DNA from: Chryseobacterium indologenes
GTDB lineage: Bacteria; Bacteroidota; Bacteroidia; Flavobacteriales; Weeksellaceae
Length of the DNA: 64,000 bases
Direction of reading: 5' to 3'
Assembly: GCA_016025055.1 (NCBI GenBank)
Contig: CP065590.1
Coordinates: forward strand, 1,054,001 to 1,118,000
Part shown: positions 9,918 to 19,145 of the stretch, piece after piece
Layout: the number at the start of each line of letters is the position of its first letter
How positions within the stretch are numbered: the first letter of the stretch is position 1
Program-made: the position numbers and the translations under genes
Notes under the pieces: generated by a model
Seen by the model: only the letters and a program-made list of their open reading frames with translations
Told to the model about the DNA's origin: nothing
Databases searched by the model: none

Positions 9918-10535
9918 TTATTGAATTAATGGAGCGGTGGCAGCACCGGTTGTTGAAGCTTTAAGATCCTGAGTAGAATTAAAATCTTTAGCATAAGATC
10001 TATCAAAAACTAACAAATTGAGTGTCCATACTCCGGTGGGAAGAGATGCATCGGGTGAAAAGCCTTGGTAATCGGCCTTTAGCTTCCAGGTACCAGCGGT
10101 AGGATAAGCAAAGATCTGAGGAACCGGGGTCACCCAATCTGCAGAATATGTTCTGGTAGACTGTGTAAATCCGAAGGAAGAAATGACTACAAGAAATTTA
10201 TTAGAATTGATTTTTGTATCAAATTGATTCACCCAATCTTTATCCGAAGGATCACACGTAATCTTAAACTGAATAAGATTAATCGGTGCAGGTGAATTGG
10301 GAACAAAAGAGTCATTATAAGCTGTAATCTTATTTTCAGGTGCGGGAGATTTAATGATAAATGTATAATTTTCATTAGCTCCCAATTTTTCCATAGGTGT
10401 TTTCAACACTATTCCGGATGTTTTCATGGTACCATTAACAGTCAATTCCTTTTCAGGTTTTGTTGTATTAATACCAACCTGTGCCTTAGCCCATACTGTA
10501 GCCAGTAATAAGACTATCGAAATAATTTTTGTCAT
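9918..10535 (-). CDS. Secreted surface protein, paralogue 1 of 3
   Basis: 205 residues with a signal peptide (about 1-18, VWAKAQ). The mature start VGINTTKPEKELTVNGTM is the shared module. The body has KINSNKFLVVISSFGF, AGTWKLKADYQGF and NLLVFDRSYAKDFNS, with equivalents in the two downstream genes. It is the first gene of the unit and lies in the nusG-rplK interval. No clear TAnnTTTG promoter was found in the upstream spacer. Function is unknown. Confidence 0.75.
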   Translation of the reverse strand: MTKIISIVLLLATVWAKAQVGINTTKPEKELTVNGTMKTSGIVLKTPMEKLGANENYTFIIKSPAPENKITAYNDSFVPNSPAPINLIQFKITCDPSDKDWVNQFDTKINSNKFLVVISSFGFTQSTRTYSADWVTPVPQIFAYPTAGTWKLKADYQGFSPDASLPTGVWTLNLLVFDRSYAKDFNSTQDLKASTTGAATAPLIQ

Positions 10536-11023
10536 GAGGTTATGTGTTTATATAAAGTTTGTGTTTTTTAATATCCATTATAATTTTTCACATTGGGATT
10601 TTTACGCTAAAATATAAGCATCCGACACTGCTAAAAGCAGTGCATTAAATAAGAAAAATATAAAGTTTTTTGGATTATAGGATTGATAGGTTACAATAAG
10701 CATGCCATAAAAAGTGAAATACTTATGAAAACCTATTTATTGACAGGCAATACCACCGGTTATCCCAAAGAGGTGAAATATGATGTAAATCAAAGTGCCA
10801 TATCGAAGCATTAAACAAAGATTTTATATTTTATTTACAATTTTAAGGAATAAACAAACTTAAAAAGACTTAATCAAAAGAGAAAGAAAAAATCATCATT
10901 ACTTAAACAGACGTTTGGTATTATGAATAAGTTATGATTGTTTATAATTAAAAAATAATCTACGGACTATAATATATCATCCAAGCCTGATCTCTGAATA
11001 TATATTATATTCCAATTTTAAGG
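10536..11023. other. AT-rich spacer between the surface-protein unit and nusG
   Basis: Holds a hairpin CACTGC-TAAAA-GCAGTG at 10626-10642 without a T-tract, and a plus-strand 29-codon frame at 10725-10814 (starts MKTYLLTGNTTGY) that I cannot classify. Nothing else is recognisable; it looks like decayed or insert-border DNA. Confidence 0.4.
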
Positions 11024-11024
11024 C

Positions 11025-11055
11025 AAAAAAAAGACTGCAAATAGCAGTCTTTTTA
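11025..11055 (-). terminator. nusG terminator
   Basis: GACTGC-tattt-GCAGTC stem followed on the minus strand by TTTTTTTT. It ends the tuf-trnW-secE-nusG unit immediately after nusG. Confidence 0.9.
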
Positions 11056-11073
11056 TTTATATATAAGTATGTA

Positions 11074-11616
11074 TTATACTTTTTCTACTTGCATGTAGCT
11101 TAGTTCCATTGGAGTTTTTCTACCGAAGATCAATACAGAAACTTCAATTTTCTTTTTATCTTCAAGAATTTTCTCAACTGTACCATTGAATCCGTTGAAA
11201 GGTCCATCTATTACTTTAACGTTTTCACCTACTACATAAGGAATTTCAACATCGCTTGCAAATTCTGAAAGTTCATCCATTCTTCCCAACATTCTGTTAA
11301 CCTCAGATTTTCTCATAGGAACAGGATCTCCACCTTTTGTTAAGCTCAAGAAAGATATCACTCCAGGAATGTTTTTAATAACGTGAGGAATTTCCCCCAT
11401 CAGATCAGCTTCGATCATCAAGTAACCAGGATAGTAAGGTCTCTCTTTAGGAACTTTTTTTCCGTTTCTAATCTGAATTACCTTTTCCATAGGAATAACC
11501 ACTTGAGTAACGTACTGCTCAAACCCTAAACGCTTGATTTCTGTCTCAATATAGTTTTTCACTTTATTTTCCTGTCCGCTGATTGCTTTCAGCACATACC
11601 ATTTCAATTCGCTCAT
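11074..11616 (-). CDS. nusG: Transcription termination/antitermination factor NusG
   Basis: 180 residues, complete. The N-terminal NGN domain begins LKWYVLKAISGQENKVKNYI and contains KERPYYPGYLMIEADL. The C-terminal KOW domain has GENVKVIDGPFNGFNGTVEK. NusG binds RNA polymerase and couples it to Rho or the ribosome. It follows secE by 19 bp, the conserved arrangement. A strong terminator directly downstream separates it from rplK, unlike the usual continuous secE-nusG-rplK order. Confidence 0.98.
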   Translation of the reverse strand: MSELKWYVLKAISGQENKVKNYIETEIKRLGFEQYVTQVVIPMEKVIQIRNGKKVPKERPYYPGYLMIEADLMGEIPHVIKNIPGVISFLSLTKGGDPVPMRKSEVNRMLGRMDELSEFASDVEIPYVVGENVKVIDGPFNGFNGTVEKILEDKKKIEVSVLIFGRKTPMELSYMQVEKV

Positions 11617-11635
11617 TATGGGAAAATACTTTTAA

Positions 11636-11842
11636 TTAATTGAACAAGTTGATTAGCATTCCTATTATGTTGCTGATTGCTTTTGAAAACAATTCATCAA
11701 CTCCAAAGGTAAATAATGCCAGAATCACTGTCGCAATAGTCACTACAATAGTAGATGACTGAAGGTCAGCCCACTTTGGCCATTCAACTTTATGTCTGAA
11801 TTCGTTATAAGAACCTTTTAAAAAATCGACAAATGAACTCAT
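11636..11842 (-). CDS. secE: Preprotein translocase subunit SecE
   Basis: 68 residues, the short single-helix SecE. It has the amphipathic FLKGSYNEFRHKVEWPKWAD segment with the conserved VxWP before one transmembrane helix (about 30-50). It stabilises SecY in the inner-membrane translocon. It lies between tRNA-Trp and nusG in the conserved order. Confidence 0.97.
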   Translation of the reverse strand: MSSFVDFLKGSYNEFRHKVEWPKWADLQSSTIVVTIATVILALFTFGVDELFSKAISNIIGMLINLFN

Positions 11843-11854
11843 AATTTATATTTG

Positions 11855-11925
11855 CACGGGCACAAGGATTCGAACCCTGATCAACGGTTTTGGAGACCGG
11901 TATCCTACCATTGGACGATGCCCGT
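11855..11925 (-). tRNA. trnW: tRNA-Trp (CCA anticodon)
   Basis: 71 nt with a 7-bp acceptor stem ACGGGCA/TGCCCGT and discriminator G. The anticodon arm CCGGT-CTCCAAA-ACCGT reads CCA and the T arm is GGGTTCGAATCC. It lies between tuf and secE as in other Bacteroidetes. CCA is not encoded. Confidence 0.97.
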
Positions 11926-11977
11926 AGATAAAAGCTTCCGAGAGTTTCCTTTCGGAAGCTAATTTATTTTAAGATGA

Positions 11978-13189
11978 TTAGTCTAAGATTTCAGTAACCT
12001 GACCTGAACCAACTGTTCTACCTCCTTCTCTGATCGCAAATCTAAGACCTACGTTAAGAGCGATTGGCTGTAACAATTCTACAGTGATCTCTAAGTTATC
12101 TCCTGGCATTACCATTTCAACACCTTCTGGTAAGAAGATTTCACCTGTAACGTCAGTAGTTCTTACGTAGAACTGAGGACGGTATTTGTTGTGGAATGGA
12201 GTGTGACGTCCACCTTCTTCTTTAGAAAGGATATAAACAGAAGCTTTGAATTTTTTGTGTGGCTTAACTGAATCTTTCTTAGCGATAACCATACCTCTCT
12301 TGATGTCAGTTTTTTCAATACCTCTCAACAATAGACCTACGTTATCTCCAGCTTCACCTCTATCTAGGATTTTTCTGAACATCTCAACTCCTGTAATAGT
12401 AGAAGTTAATTTCTCATCACCCATACCTACGATATCAACTGGATCTCCAGTGTTGATAACACCAGCCTCGATTCTACCAGTTGCTACAGTACCTCTACCT
12501 GTAATAGAGAATACATCTTCGATTGGCATCAAGAATGGCTTTTCAGTATCTCTTGGTGGTTGCTCGATCCAAGTATCAACAGCATTCATCAATTCTTCAA
12601 CGCTCTTGAACCACTTATCTTCAGTGTTAGCAGGAGATGCAGTAGCTGCAGTAAGAGCTCCTAATGCAGAACCTTGAATTACTGGAGAGTTATCTCCGTC
12701 AAATTCGTAAGTAGACAATAAGTCTCTAAGTTCCATTTCAACAAGCTCTAACAATTCTGGATCATCCACCATGTCAACTTTGTTCATGAAAACAACGATT
12801 CTTGGTACGTTTACCTGACGGCAAAGTAGGATATGTTCTCTAGTCTGAGGCATTGGACCGTCAGTAGCAGCACATACAACGATAGCTCCATCCATCTGAG
12901 CAGCACCAGTTACCATGTTCTTAACATAGTCGGCGTGACCTGGACAGTCAACGTGAGCGTAGTGTCTTTTTTCAGTTTCGTATTCGATGTGAGCTGTATT
13001 GATAGTAATACCTCTTTCTTTTTCTTCTGGAGCAGAGTCAATTGCAGAGAAGTCTTTTTTCTCAGCAAGACCTTTGCTAGCTAATACAGCAGAAATAGCA
13101 GCTGTAAGAGTAGTTTTACCATGGTCAACGTGACCAATAGTACCAATGTTCAAGTGTGGTTTGTTACGATTAAACGTTTCCTTTGCCAT
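11978..13189 (-). CDS. tuf: Elongation factor Tu
   Basis: 403 residues with the full GTPase set: GHVDHGKTT (P-loop, from about 18), [20 protein letters not shown] (the NKxD box) and SALGAL. Domains 2 and 3 follow. It delivers aminoacyl-tRNA to the ribosome. It is ~8 residues longer than the usual 395 owing to an insert TAATASPAN just after SALGAL, at the G-domain edge. A strong promoter lies upstream. tRNA-Trp, secE and nusG follow it, but the tRNA array that normally precedes it is 8.4 kb away. Confidence 0.98.
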   Translation of the reverse strand: MAKETFNRNKPHLNIGTIGHVDHGKTTLTAAISAVLASKGLAEKKDFSAIDSAPEEKERGITINTAHIEYETEKRHYAHVDCPGHADYVKNMVTGAAQMDGAIVVCAATDGPMPQTREHILLCRQVNVPRIVVFMNKVDMVDDPELLELVEMELRDLLSTYEFDGDNSPVIQGSALGALTAATASPANTEDKWFKSVEELMNAVDTWIEQPPRDTEKPFLMPIEDVFSITGRGTVATGRIEAGVINTGDPVDIVGMGDEKLTSTITGVEMFRKILDRGEAGDNVGLLLRGIEKTDIKRGMVIAKKDSVKPHKKFKASVYILSKEEGGRHTPFHNKYRPQFYVRTTDVTGEIFLPEGVEMVMPGDNLEITVELLQPIALNVGLRFAIREGGRTVGSGQVTEILD

Positions 13190-13232
13190 GATTTAAAATT
13201 ATTTATTTATTGTTTTTCAAATTTTCGGTGTG

Positions 13233-13259
13233 CAAATATAATGAATTTTTAAATACCAA
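13233..13259 (-). promoter_or_regulatory. tuf promoter
   Basis: Minus-strand TATATTTG (13233-13240), a perfect TAnnTTTG, with a TTG-containing T-run (13257-13259) 16 bp upstream. Confidence 0.65.
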
Positions 13260-13386
13260 AAACTTTTTATTAAAAAAACTTTCAATATTCTCTTCCAGTG
13301 AAGGACAAACCTTATATTTCAACGTATTGAGACTGCAAATTTACATAATTTTCCTGATTGAAAAAAACTTTCTGAAACCTTTTACG

Positions 13387-13417
13387 AAAAAGCCTGAAAT
13401 ACAGAATATTCCAGGCT
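13387..13417 (-). terminator. Terminator of the efflux operon
   Basis: AGCCTG/CAGGCT stem with a paired A/T-rich interior, followed on the minus strand by TTTTTCG. It lies just after the RND pump gene. Confidence 0.7.
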
Positions 13418-13443
13418 CAGTCAATATATAAAATGAAAGATAA

Positions 13444-16400
13444 TCAGGCTTGACGAAGCTTTTTGGTCCTATTGAATATCCAGAAAATTATGGGAAAAAT
13501 AAGCAATGTAAGGATGGTTGCCGTGATCAGTCCCCCGATAATGACAATGGCAAGTGGTTTTTGAGATTCCGAACCGATGCCCGTAGACAAAGCAGCCGGC
13601 ATCAGCCCTATGGATGCCATCAATGCAGTCATAATCACAGGTCTGGTTCTGGATTTCACCCCGTTCAATATAGCCGTATCCAGGTCTAACCCGTTTCTGA
13701 CGTTCTGATGAAATTCTGTGATAAGAATTACCCCGTTCTGAATACAGATCCCGAGGAGGGCGATCATTCCTACTCCGGCCGAAATCCCAAAGTTGATTCC
13801 GGTAACATGCAGGGCGATAATTCCCCCGATCAATGCAAAAGGAACGTTGGCCAGTACCAGAAGGGAATCCTTCATATTTCCGAAGAGCACAAACAACAGG
13901 AAAAATATCATCAGGATACTCACCGGCACCACCTGCGCCAGTCTGTGGGAAGCACGCTGTTGGTTTTCAAACTGCCCCGTCCATCCAATGGAGTAACCGT
14001 CAGGAAGCTCAATAGCTGCAACTTTCTTTTGTGCGTCTGCAATAGTACCGCCCAAATCACGGTCACGGATGGAAAATTTCACTCCGATATATCTTTTAAT
14101 ATTGTCACGGTAAATGAATGCAGCACCATTATCTTTCACGATCGTACTGATCTCTTTCAAAGGAATTTTAGCACCATCCTGGGTAGGCACCATCAGAGAT
14201 GCAATATCATTTTCATCTGTTCTGTATTCCTGGGAATAACGAAGCCTGATCGGAAACTTTCTTTCTCCGTCAAACATTTCAGAAGCCGTTTTCCCTCCGA
14301 ATGCCATTTCCAGTACAGCCTGCGCATCAGCAGGCATGACGCCATAAGCAGCCATTTTATCTCTATCCAAAACCACGCTGACTTCCGGCTGCCCGATATT
14401 TTTAATGATTCCCGGATCTTTTACTCCTTCCACATCTTTAATTTTTGTAATCACTTCATGGGCAAGTTTATCAAGTGTTTCCAGGTTATCCCCATAAATT
14501 TTAATTCCGTTTTCAGCTTTAAATCCTGCCACAGCTTCTGCTACGTTATCTGAAATCGGCTGAGAATAATTAAAGGTTATTCCCTGATAGCTTCTGAGTT
14601 TTTTGTCAATTTCATTGATCAATTCCTCGTAAGAGATCTTTCGCTTCCATTCATCCCTGGGTTTAAGGTTCACTGCAAATTGTACAAATCCAAATCCGTT
14701 AGGATCGGTCCCGTCATTACTTCTTCCGGTCTGTGCCAGTACATCTGTAACTTCCGAGAAACTCATAATATCTTTTTTCAGAAGGTTGGCTGTTTTGAGG
14801 GATTCTTTTAAAGATGAGCTCATTGGCATTTCAGCAGTGATCCAAAGAGAACCCTCGTTAAGCTGCGGCAGGAACTCTGTTCCTAAAAATTTTCCTGAAA
14901 ACAGGGTTATTGCAAGAAACGAAATAGCCACAATCATGCTGGTTCTTTTATGCTTAAATGTCATATTAAAACCCTTTAATACAATTCTATCCCAAAAATT
15001 CACAAAAGGATTATTTTTTTCTTTTACATTTTTATTTAAAAGAATATGAGACAATACCGGTACCAGGGTAAGGGTAAAAATAAGAGCACCTATTAAAGCA
15101 AATCCTAAAGTAAAGGCCAACGGAGAGAACATCTTTCCTTCCACTTTCTGAAAAGAAAAAATCGGAATAAGAGAAGTGATGATGATTAATTTTGAGAAGA
15201 AAATAGCTTTACCCAATCCGGTTCCGGTTTGTTTGATCCATCCTCCTTTCGCCAACTTGTTAAATTTCTCGGTGCCATATTTGTGGGCTTTATGGTCCAG
15301 CATTACAAAGAGGCCTTCCACCATGACGACAGCTCCGTCTATGATAATCCCGAAGTCTACCGCTCCCAGTGAAAGTAAATTGGCACTCATTCCTGCGAGT
15401 TTTAAGCATAAAAACGCAAATAACAGTGATAACGGAATGATAATGGAAACGATCAGTGTCGTTCTCCAGTCTGCCATGAAGATTAAAACGATTACGGTCA
15501 CCAGTACAATTCCCTCAATCAGGTTGTGCATTACGGTTTTCGTGGTAAAGTCCATCAGGTTGTCACGGTCGTAGAACGTCACCATTTTTACATCTTTAGG
15601 CAGGATCTTTTCATTCAGCTCTTTAATTTTAGCTTTTACTCCTACCAAAACTTCTCTTGGGTTCTCGCCTTTTCTCATTACGACAATTCCTTCTACGGTA
15701 TCATCGTGATTATTCAGGGCAGCCTGCCCTACCCTAGGCATAGAACTCTCATGAACTTCTGCTACATTTTTTACCAGAACAGGATTTCCACTGTCATTCT
15801 GAATGGTAATATTTCCTATATCAGTTACGGTCTTTACTAAACCAATTCCTCTTACCACATAAGCTTGTCCGTTTTTTTCAATGACATCTCCTCCGACATT
15901 CAGATTACTTTTGGTAACGGCATCATACACCTGAAGCGGTGTCAGATTGTATTTATCCAGGGCTCTGGGATCAATACTTAACTCAAATACTTTATCCTGG
16001 CCTCCGAAAACGTTAATATCTGCTACACCGGGAACACCTCTAAGAGCACGGTCAATAACCCATGTCTGCAAAGTAAGCAGCTTACGGGAATCTTTGGTTT
16101 TACTTTCCAGGGTATATCTGAAAATTTCACCTGTGGGCCCATAGGGTGGCTGTACTTCCGGATCAACATCATCAGGCAGGCTAATGGTTCGTAATTGGTT
16201 ATTGACCTGATTTCTTGCGAAAGTATCATCCACCCCATCATCGAACAGAATTTTAACAATAGAGAGTCCAAACATTGTGGTACTTCTCACGCTTGTTTTT
16301 TTCTGAACCGGGCTCATGGCCAATTCGATCGGTGTTGTGACAAAACGTTCTACTTCTTCTGCACTACGCCCATTCCATTGGGTAATGATGACTATCTGGG

Positions 16401-16542
16401 TGTTGGTTACATCCGGAAAAGCTTCAATCGGCATGTTTTTGAAACTTATAAAACCGGCTATCGCTAAAATAGCGACCCAGATAAAAGTAAATGCTTTATT
16501 CTTTAATGAAAAAGCGATTATATTTTTAATGAATTTATTCAT
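13444..16542 (-). CDS. czcA: Heavy-metal efflux RND pump, CzcA type
   Basis: 1032 residues, full length for the HME family of inner-membrane proton/metal antiporters. TM1 is at about 10-32, followed by a large periplasmic loop beginning MPIEAFPDVTNTQIVI. The TM4 signature reads DFGIIIDGAVVMVE (about residue 400), the form associated with Zn/Co/Cd/Ni exporters of the CzcA type rather than with Cu/Ag exporters. A second periplasmic loop and TM block ends in LLGICIQNGVILITEFHQN and GIGSESQKPLA. It is the third gene of a CBA operon (czcC-czcB-czcA), 55 bp after czcB. Metal specificity is inferred from the signature only. Confidence 0.92.
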   Translation of the reverse strand: MNKFIKNIIAFSLKNKAFTFIWVAILAIAGFISFKNMPIEAFPDVTNTQIVIITQWNGRSAEEVERFVTTPIELAMSPVQKKTSVRSTTMFGLSIVKILFDDGVDDTFARNQVNNQLRTISLPDDVDPEVQPPYGPTGEIFRYTLESKTKDSRKLLTLQTWVIDRALRGVPGVADINVFGGQDKVFELSIDPRALDKYNLTPLQVYDAVTKSNLNVGGDVIEKNGQAYVVRGIGLVKTVTDIGNITIQNDSGNPVLVKNVAEVHESSMPRVGQAALNNHDDTVEGIVVMRKGENPREVLVGVKAKIKELNEKILPKDVKMVTFYDRDNLMDFTTKTVMHNLIEGIVLVTVIVLIFMADWRTTLIVSIIIPLSLLFAFLCLKLAGMSANLLSLGAVDFGIIIDGAVVMVEGLFVMLDHKAHKYGTEKFNKLAKGGWIKQTGTGLGKAIFFSKLIIITSLIPIFSFQKVEGKMFSPLAFTLGFALIGALIFTLTLVPVLSHILLNKNVKEKNNPFVNFWDRIVLKGFNMTFKHKRTSMIVAISFLAITLFSGKFLGTEFLPQLNEGSLWITAEMPMSSSLKESLKTANLLKKDIMSFSEVTDVLAQTGRSNDGTDPNGFGFVQFAVNLKPRDEWKRKISYEELINEIDKKLRSYQGITFNYSQPISDNVAEAVAGFKAENGIKIYGDNLETLDKLAHEVITKIKDVEGVKDPGIIKNIGQPEVSVVLDRDKMAAYGVMPADAQAVLEMAFGGKTASEMFDGERKFPIRLRYSQEYRTDENDIASLMVPTQDGAKIPLKEISTIVKDNGAAFIYRDNIKRYIGVKFSIRDRDLGGTIADAQKKVAAIELPDGYSIGWTGQFENQQRASHRLAQVVPVSILMIFFLLFVLFGNMKDSLLVLANVPFALIGGIIALHVTGINFGISAGVGMIALLGICIQNGVILITEFHQNVRNGLDLDTAILNGVKSRTRPVIMTALMASIGLMPAALSTGIGSESQKPLAIVIIGGLITATILTLLIFPIIFWIFNRTKKLRQA

Positions 16543-16597
16543 GACAGATACATTGATGACCTAAAAAAGTCGTTGAAAGAATTGTTTTAAATCACTA

Positions 16598-17683
16598 CTA
16601 GCTATTCAGAGAACGGTATATCAGCAGTTGATTATTGGTAATGACTTCTTCACCTTCTTTAAGACCATCGGTTATATAAGTAATGTCTCCCACCTGCTTC
16701 AACACTTTTACTTCTCTTATTTTCACATCTGTTCTTGATTTGAAAATAACGACAAAACTTTTGTTATCATCAAAAATGACGGCCTTTGAAGGAACGGTCA
16801 GCATTGTATTATTTTCAGAATTGAAAACCTTTATTGTCGCTTTACTGTCCGGAATTAATAATCCGTTGGCATTATCAAGAACTACTCTTGCCTGCATGGC
16901 ATTGGTTTGCGGATCGATAATTTTGAATATTTTGTCAATTTTTCCGTCAAAAACTTTATCCGGATAGGAAAGAGTGGAAACCTGAGCTCTCATGCCCAGA
17001 TTTATTTTATCAATATCTGATTCGTTAACGTTCATAATAGCCCATACGTTGGTAGTATTGGCAACATCAAAGATATTCTCGCTCCGGTCGCTTCTCAGCT
17101 GCATGTCTTTATTGATATTCTTCTGAACGATATATCCACTGATTGGTGCCACCACACTATAGATGTTTCCGGTCTTCACATTGTAGACTGTACTTACGGC
17201 TGTAGCTCTCTGTAACTGGTCCTCTGCTTTCTGCAACTGACTTTTTGCTTCCAGAACATCTCTTTCGGTATTCAGTTTTCCTTCATACAATTCCTTGGAA
17301 ACACGTAAATTATTCTTAGCTACCACCAAATCTGTTTTGGCATCGCTTACATCTTTTTGGATTTCTGCAAGTTCTGTACTTCGGATGGTTGCCAGGACCT
17401 GACCTTTTTTCACATAATCCCCCAACTCCACATTGACGCTCATTACATTACCACCTACGAGGGGATAAACATCAATATAACTGTTTTTATCGGCTGAAAT
17501 CTTCCCATAAAAACTGTATTCATTTTCGATATTCTTTGCCTCAACCTTAGCCAGGGAAATAGAATTCAACATGGTGTTACTCAATTCGAAGCCTTTTTTA
17601 GACTGGCTTGCTTTTTCTTCCTCTTTTTTAGAACAGGCTATTAGCGAAAGGCCTACCAATACCGGGATAATATATTTTTTCAT
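16598..17683 (-). CDS. czcB: RND efflux periplasmic adaptor lipoprotein, CzcB type
   Basis: 361 residues. A lipoprotein signal MKKYIIPVLVGLSLIAC puts the lipid anchor at Cys17. A lipoyl-like half-motif (VGGNVMSVNVELGDYVKKGQ), a coiled-coil hairpin (about 110-170, EIQKDVSDAKTDLVVAKNNL) and the second half-motif (VVAPISGYIVQKNINKDMQL) follow, then beta-barrel and membrane-proximal domains. It links the inner-membrane pump to the outer-membrane channel. It lies 4 bp after the channel gene and 55 bp before the pump gene. Confidence 0.93.
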   Translation of the reverse strand: MKKYIIPVLVGLSLIACSKKEEEKASQSKKGFELSNTMLNSISLAKVEAKNIENEYSFYGKISADKNSYIDVYPLVGGNVMSVNVELGDYVKKGQVLATIRSTELAEIQKDVSDAKTDLVVAKNNLRVSKELYEGKLNTERDVLEAKSQLQKAEDQLQRATAVSTVYNVKTGNIYSVVAPISGYIVQKNINKDMQLRSDRSENIFDVANTTNVWAIMNVNESDIDKINLGMRAQVSTLSYPDKVFDGKIDKIFKIIDPQTNAMQARVVLDNANGLLIPDSKATIKVFNSENNTMLTVPSKAVIFDDNKSFVVIFKSRTDVKIREVKVLKQVGDITYITDGLKEGEEVITNNQLLIYRSLNS

Positions 17684-17687
17684 TATT

Positions 17688-18934
17688 TTAATAGAAGATT
17701 TTCGTTTGTACTAGTTGATTAAGTTGTTCTGCAGAAAGCATAATCTGTTTTTTCATATCATAAATATGCAAGACGCTCTGCTTATAGCTTTCCATAAAGT
17801 CTGTAAAATCAATGAGACTTACATTTCCTCTCTGGAAGTTGGTCACGATTCCGTCGAATACCAGATCCATATTTTTAAAATCATGGGGTTGCAAAGTATA
17901 ATACTGCTTATACTGATTATCCCAGATTTTATAAGAGGTATTCACCTGCGACAGAAGTTCTTCTTTTTGTCTTTCCTCATCTTTTTTACTTTCTTCTATC
18001 TGGTAGGCAGCTTTCATCTCATTTCCTTTATTTTTTTCCACAAAGGAAGAGGGATTCCAAAAGAAACGGCCACCTGATTATCAAAAGCGGCTCCTCTTTG
18101 TGTATAGCGGGCTCCCACCGTCAGGTCAGGGATATTAAGAGATTGTTGCCATTTCAGATTAAGCTGGCTGCTTTCTGTTATTTTAATGAAGGTCAGGTAA
18201 TTGGTGTTATTTTCCAACGCCTTTTGTTGTAATTCCTGCAGATTGATTAAAGGTTGCCTGTTGAACAGCTGATCCAGCTCTTCCTCAGAAATCACCGGTT
18301 CGATATCCGTCTGGCTTCCGGTAAGCAGCTTCAGAGTCTGTTTTTGCTGGATGATATTATTGGTAATTTCAGTCTTATCATTTTGTAGTCCTATGACAAG
18401 TGACTGAAGTCTTACCACATCCTTCAGAGAAACATTTCCTTTTTTATTCTGGTTTTCGTAGGCGTTGAGGAGATTGGTAATGTATTTAAGCTGAAGATCT
18501 ACGTTCTGTTCTTTCTTTTCGTCAAAAATAATACTGTAGAAAGTATTTCTCAACTGTGATCTTAAATCTATTACAAGTCCTTTGAATTGTAATTCTGCTA
18601 TTTCTTTATTGGATTTTGCAAAAGCAACTTCATTTTTTCTTTTTCCACCTAATACAAAAAGCTGATCAACACCAAATTCTTTAGCTCCTGTACTGCCGAT
18701 ATGAAAGACTTTATTATTTTCAGGATCTATAGCATTGAGCTCCACAGACAAGTTAGGCTGATCCCATATTTTTGCCTGAATGATGTCTGCTTCTGCTTCG
18801 CTGATATTATATCGGGCAGCAAGCAACTGAAGGTTGTTCTTCTGGAAAGCTTCTTCGCACTCCAAAAGAGACATTTGCTGTTGTGCCGCCGAGAATGAGG
18901 AAATGGCCAGGCACAGCATTGCAATTCTGTTCAT
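17688..18934 (-). CDS. czcC: Outer-membrane efflux channel, TolC/CzcC family (one frameshift)
   Basis: Two frames join into one ~415-residue TolC-family protein if one A is added to the A7 run at 18031-18037. The first frame breaks right after FGIPLPLWKK, a segment near the start of the second TolC repeat, and the second continues with NEMKAAYQIEESKKDEERQK. The signal peptide is MNRIAMLCLAISSFSAAQ. The coiled-coil helices of both repeats are visible (QNLDVNL-type helices around YKIWDNQYKQYYTL and FQRGNVSLIDFTDFMESY). It forms the outer-membrane exit duct. It is the first gene of the efflux operon and is preceded by the TTTAA repeat array. The shift lies in a homopolymer, so it is probably a sequence error. 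Confidence 0.87.
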
Positions 18935-18953
18935 TATTTTTCTTTTTAAATTA

Positions 18954-18961
18954 CAAAATTG
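18954..18961 (-). promoter_or_regulatory. Candidate -7 box of the efflux operon
   Basis: Minus-strand CAATTTTG, one base off TAnnTTTG, 5 bp downstream of the TTTAA repeat array and 19 bp before the czcC start. A weak box next to an activator array fits an activated promoter. Confidence 0.4.
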
Positions 18962-18966
18962 CTTTC

Positions 18967-19021
18967 ATGTGATTAAAAGAAACTTAAATGAGCCTTAAAA
19001 AAAAATTAAAATGTCCTTAAA
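18967..19021 (-). promoter_or_regulatory. Five contiguous 11-bp direct repeats, probable response-regulator operator
   Basis: On the minus strand five 11-bp units each begin TTTAA (pattern TTTAAnnnnnn), with no gaps. On the plus strand TTAAA starts at 18973, 18984, 18995, 19006 and 19017, exactly 11 bp apart. OmpR/PhoB-family regulators bind tandem 11-bp direct repeats, and one such regulator is encoded 1.5 kb upstream in the same locus. The array covers the expected -33 region of czcC. Confidence 0.75.
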
Positions 19022-19145
19022 TAGGGCATTCTAATTAGTATCCTGAATTTCATAAAGAATTGATATTTTTCTCTATTGTTTGAATTTTAATGTAAATCCA
19101 ATCGTAAGTTTAACAAAAAAACCATATGATTTCATAAAAACAATA

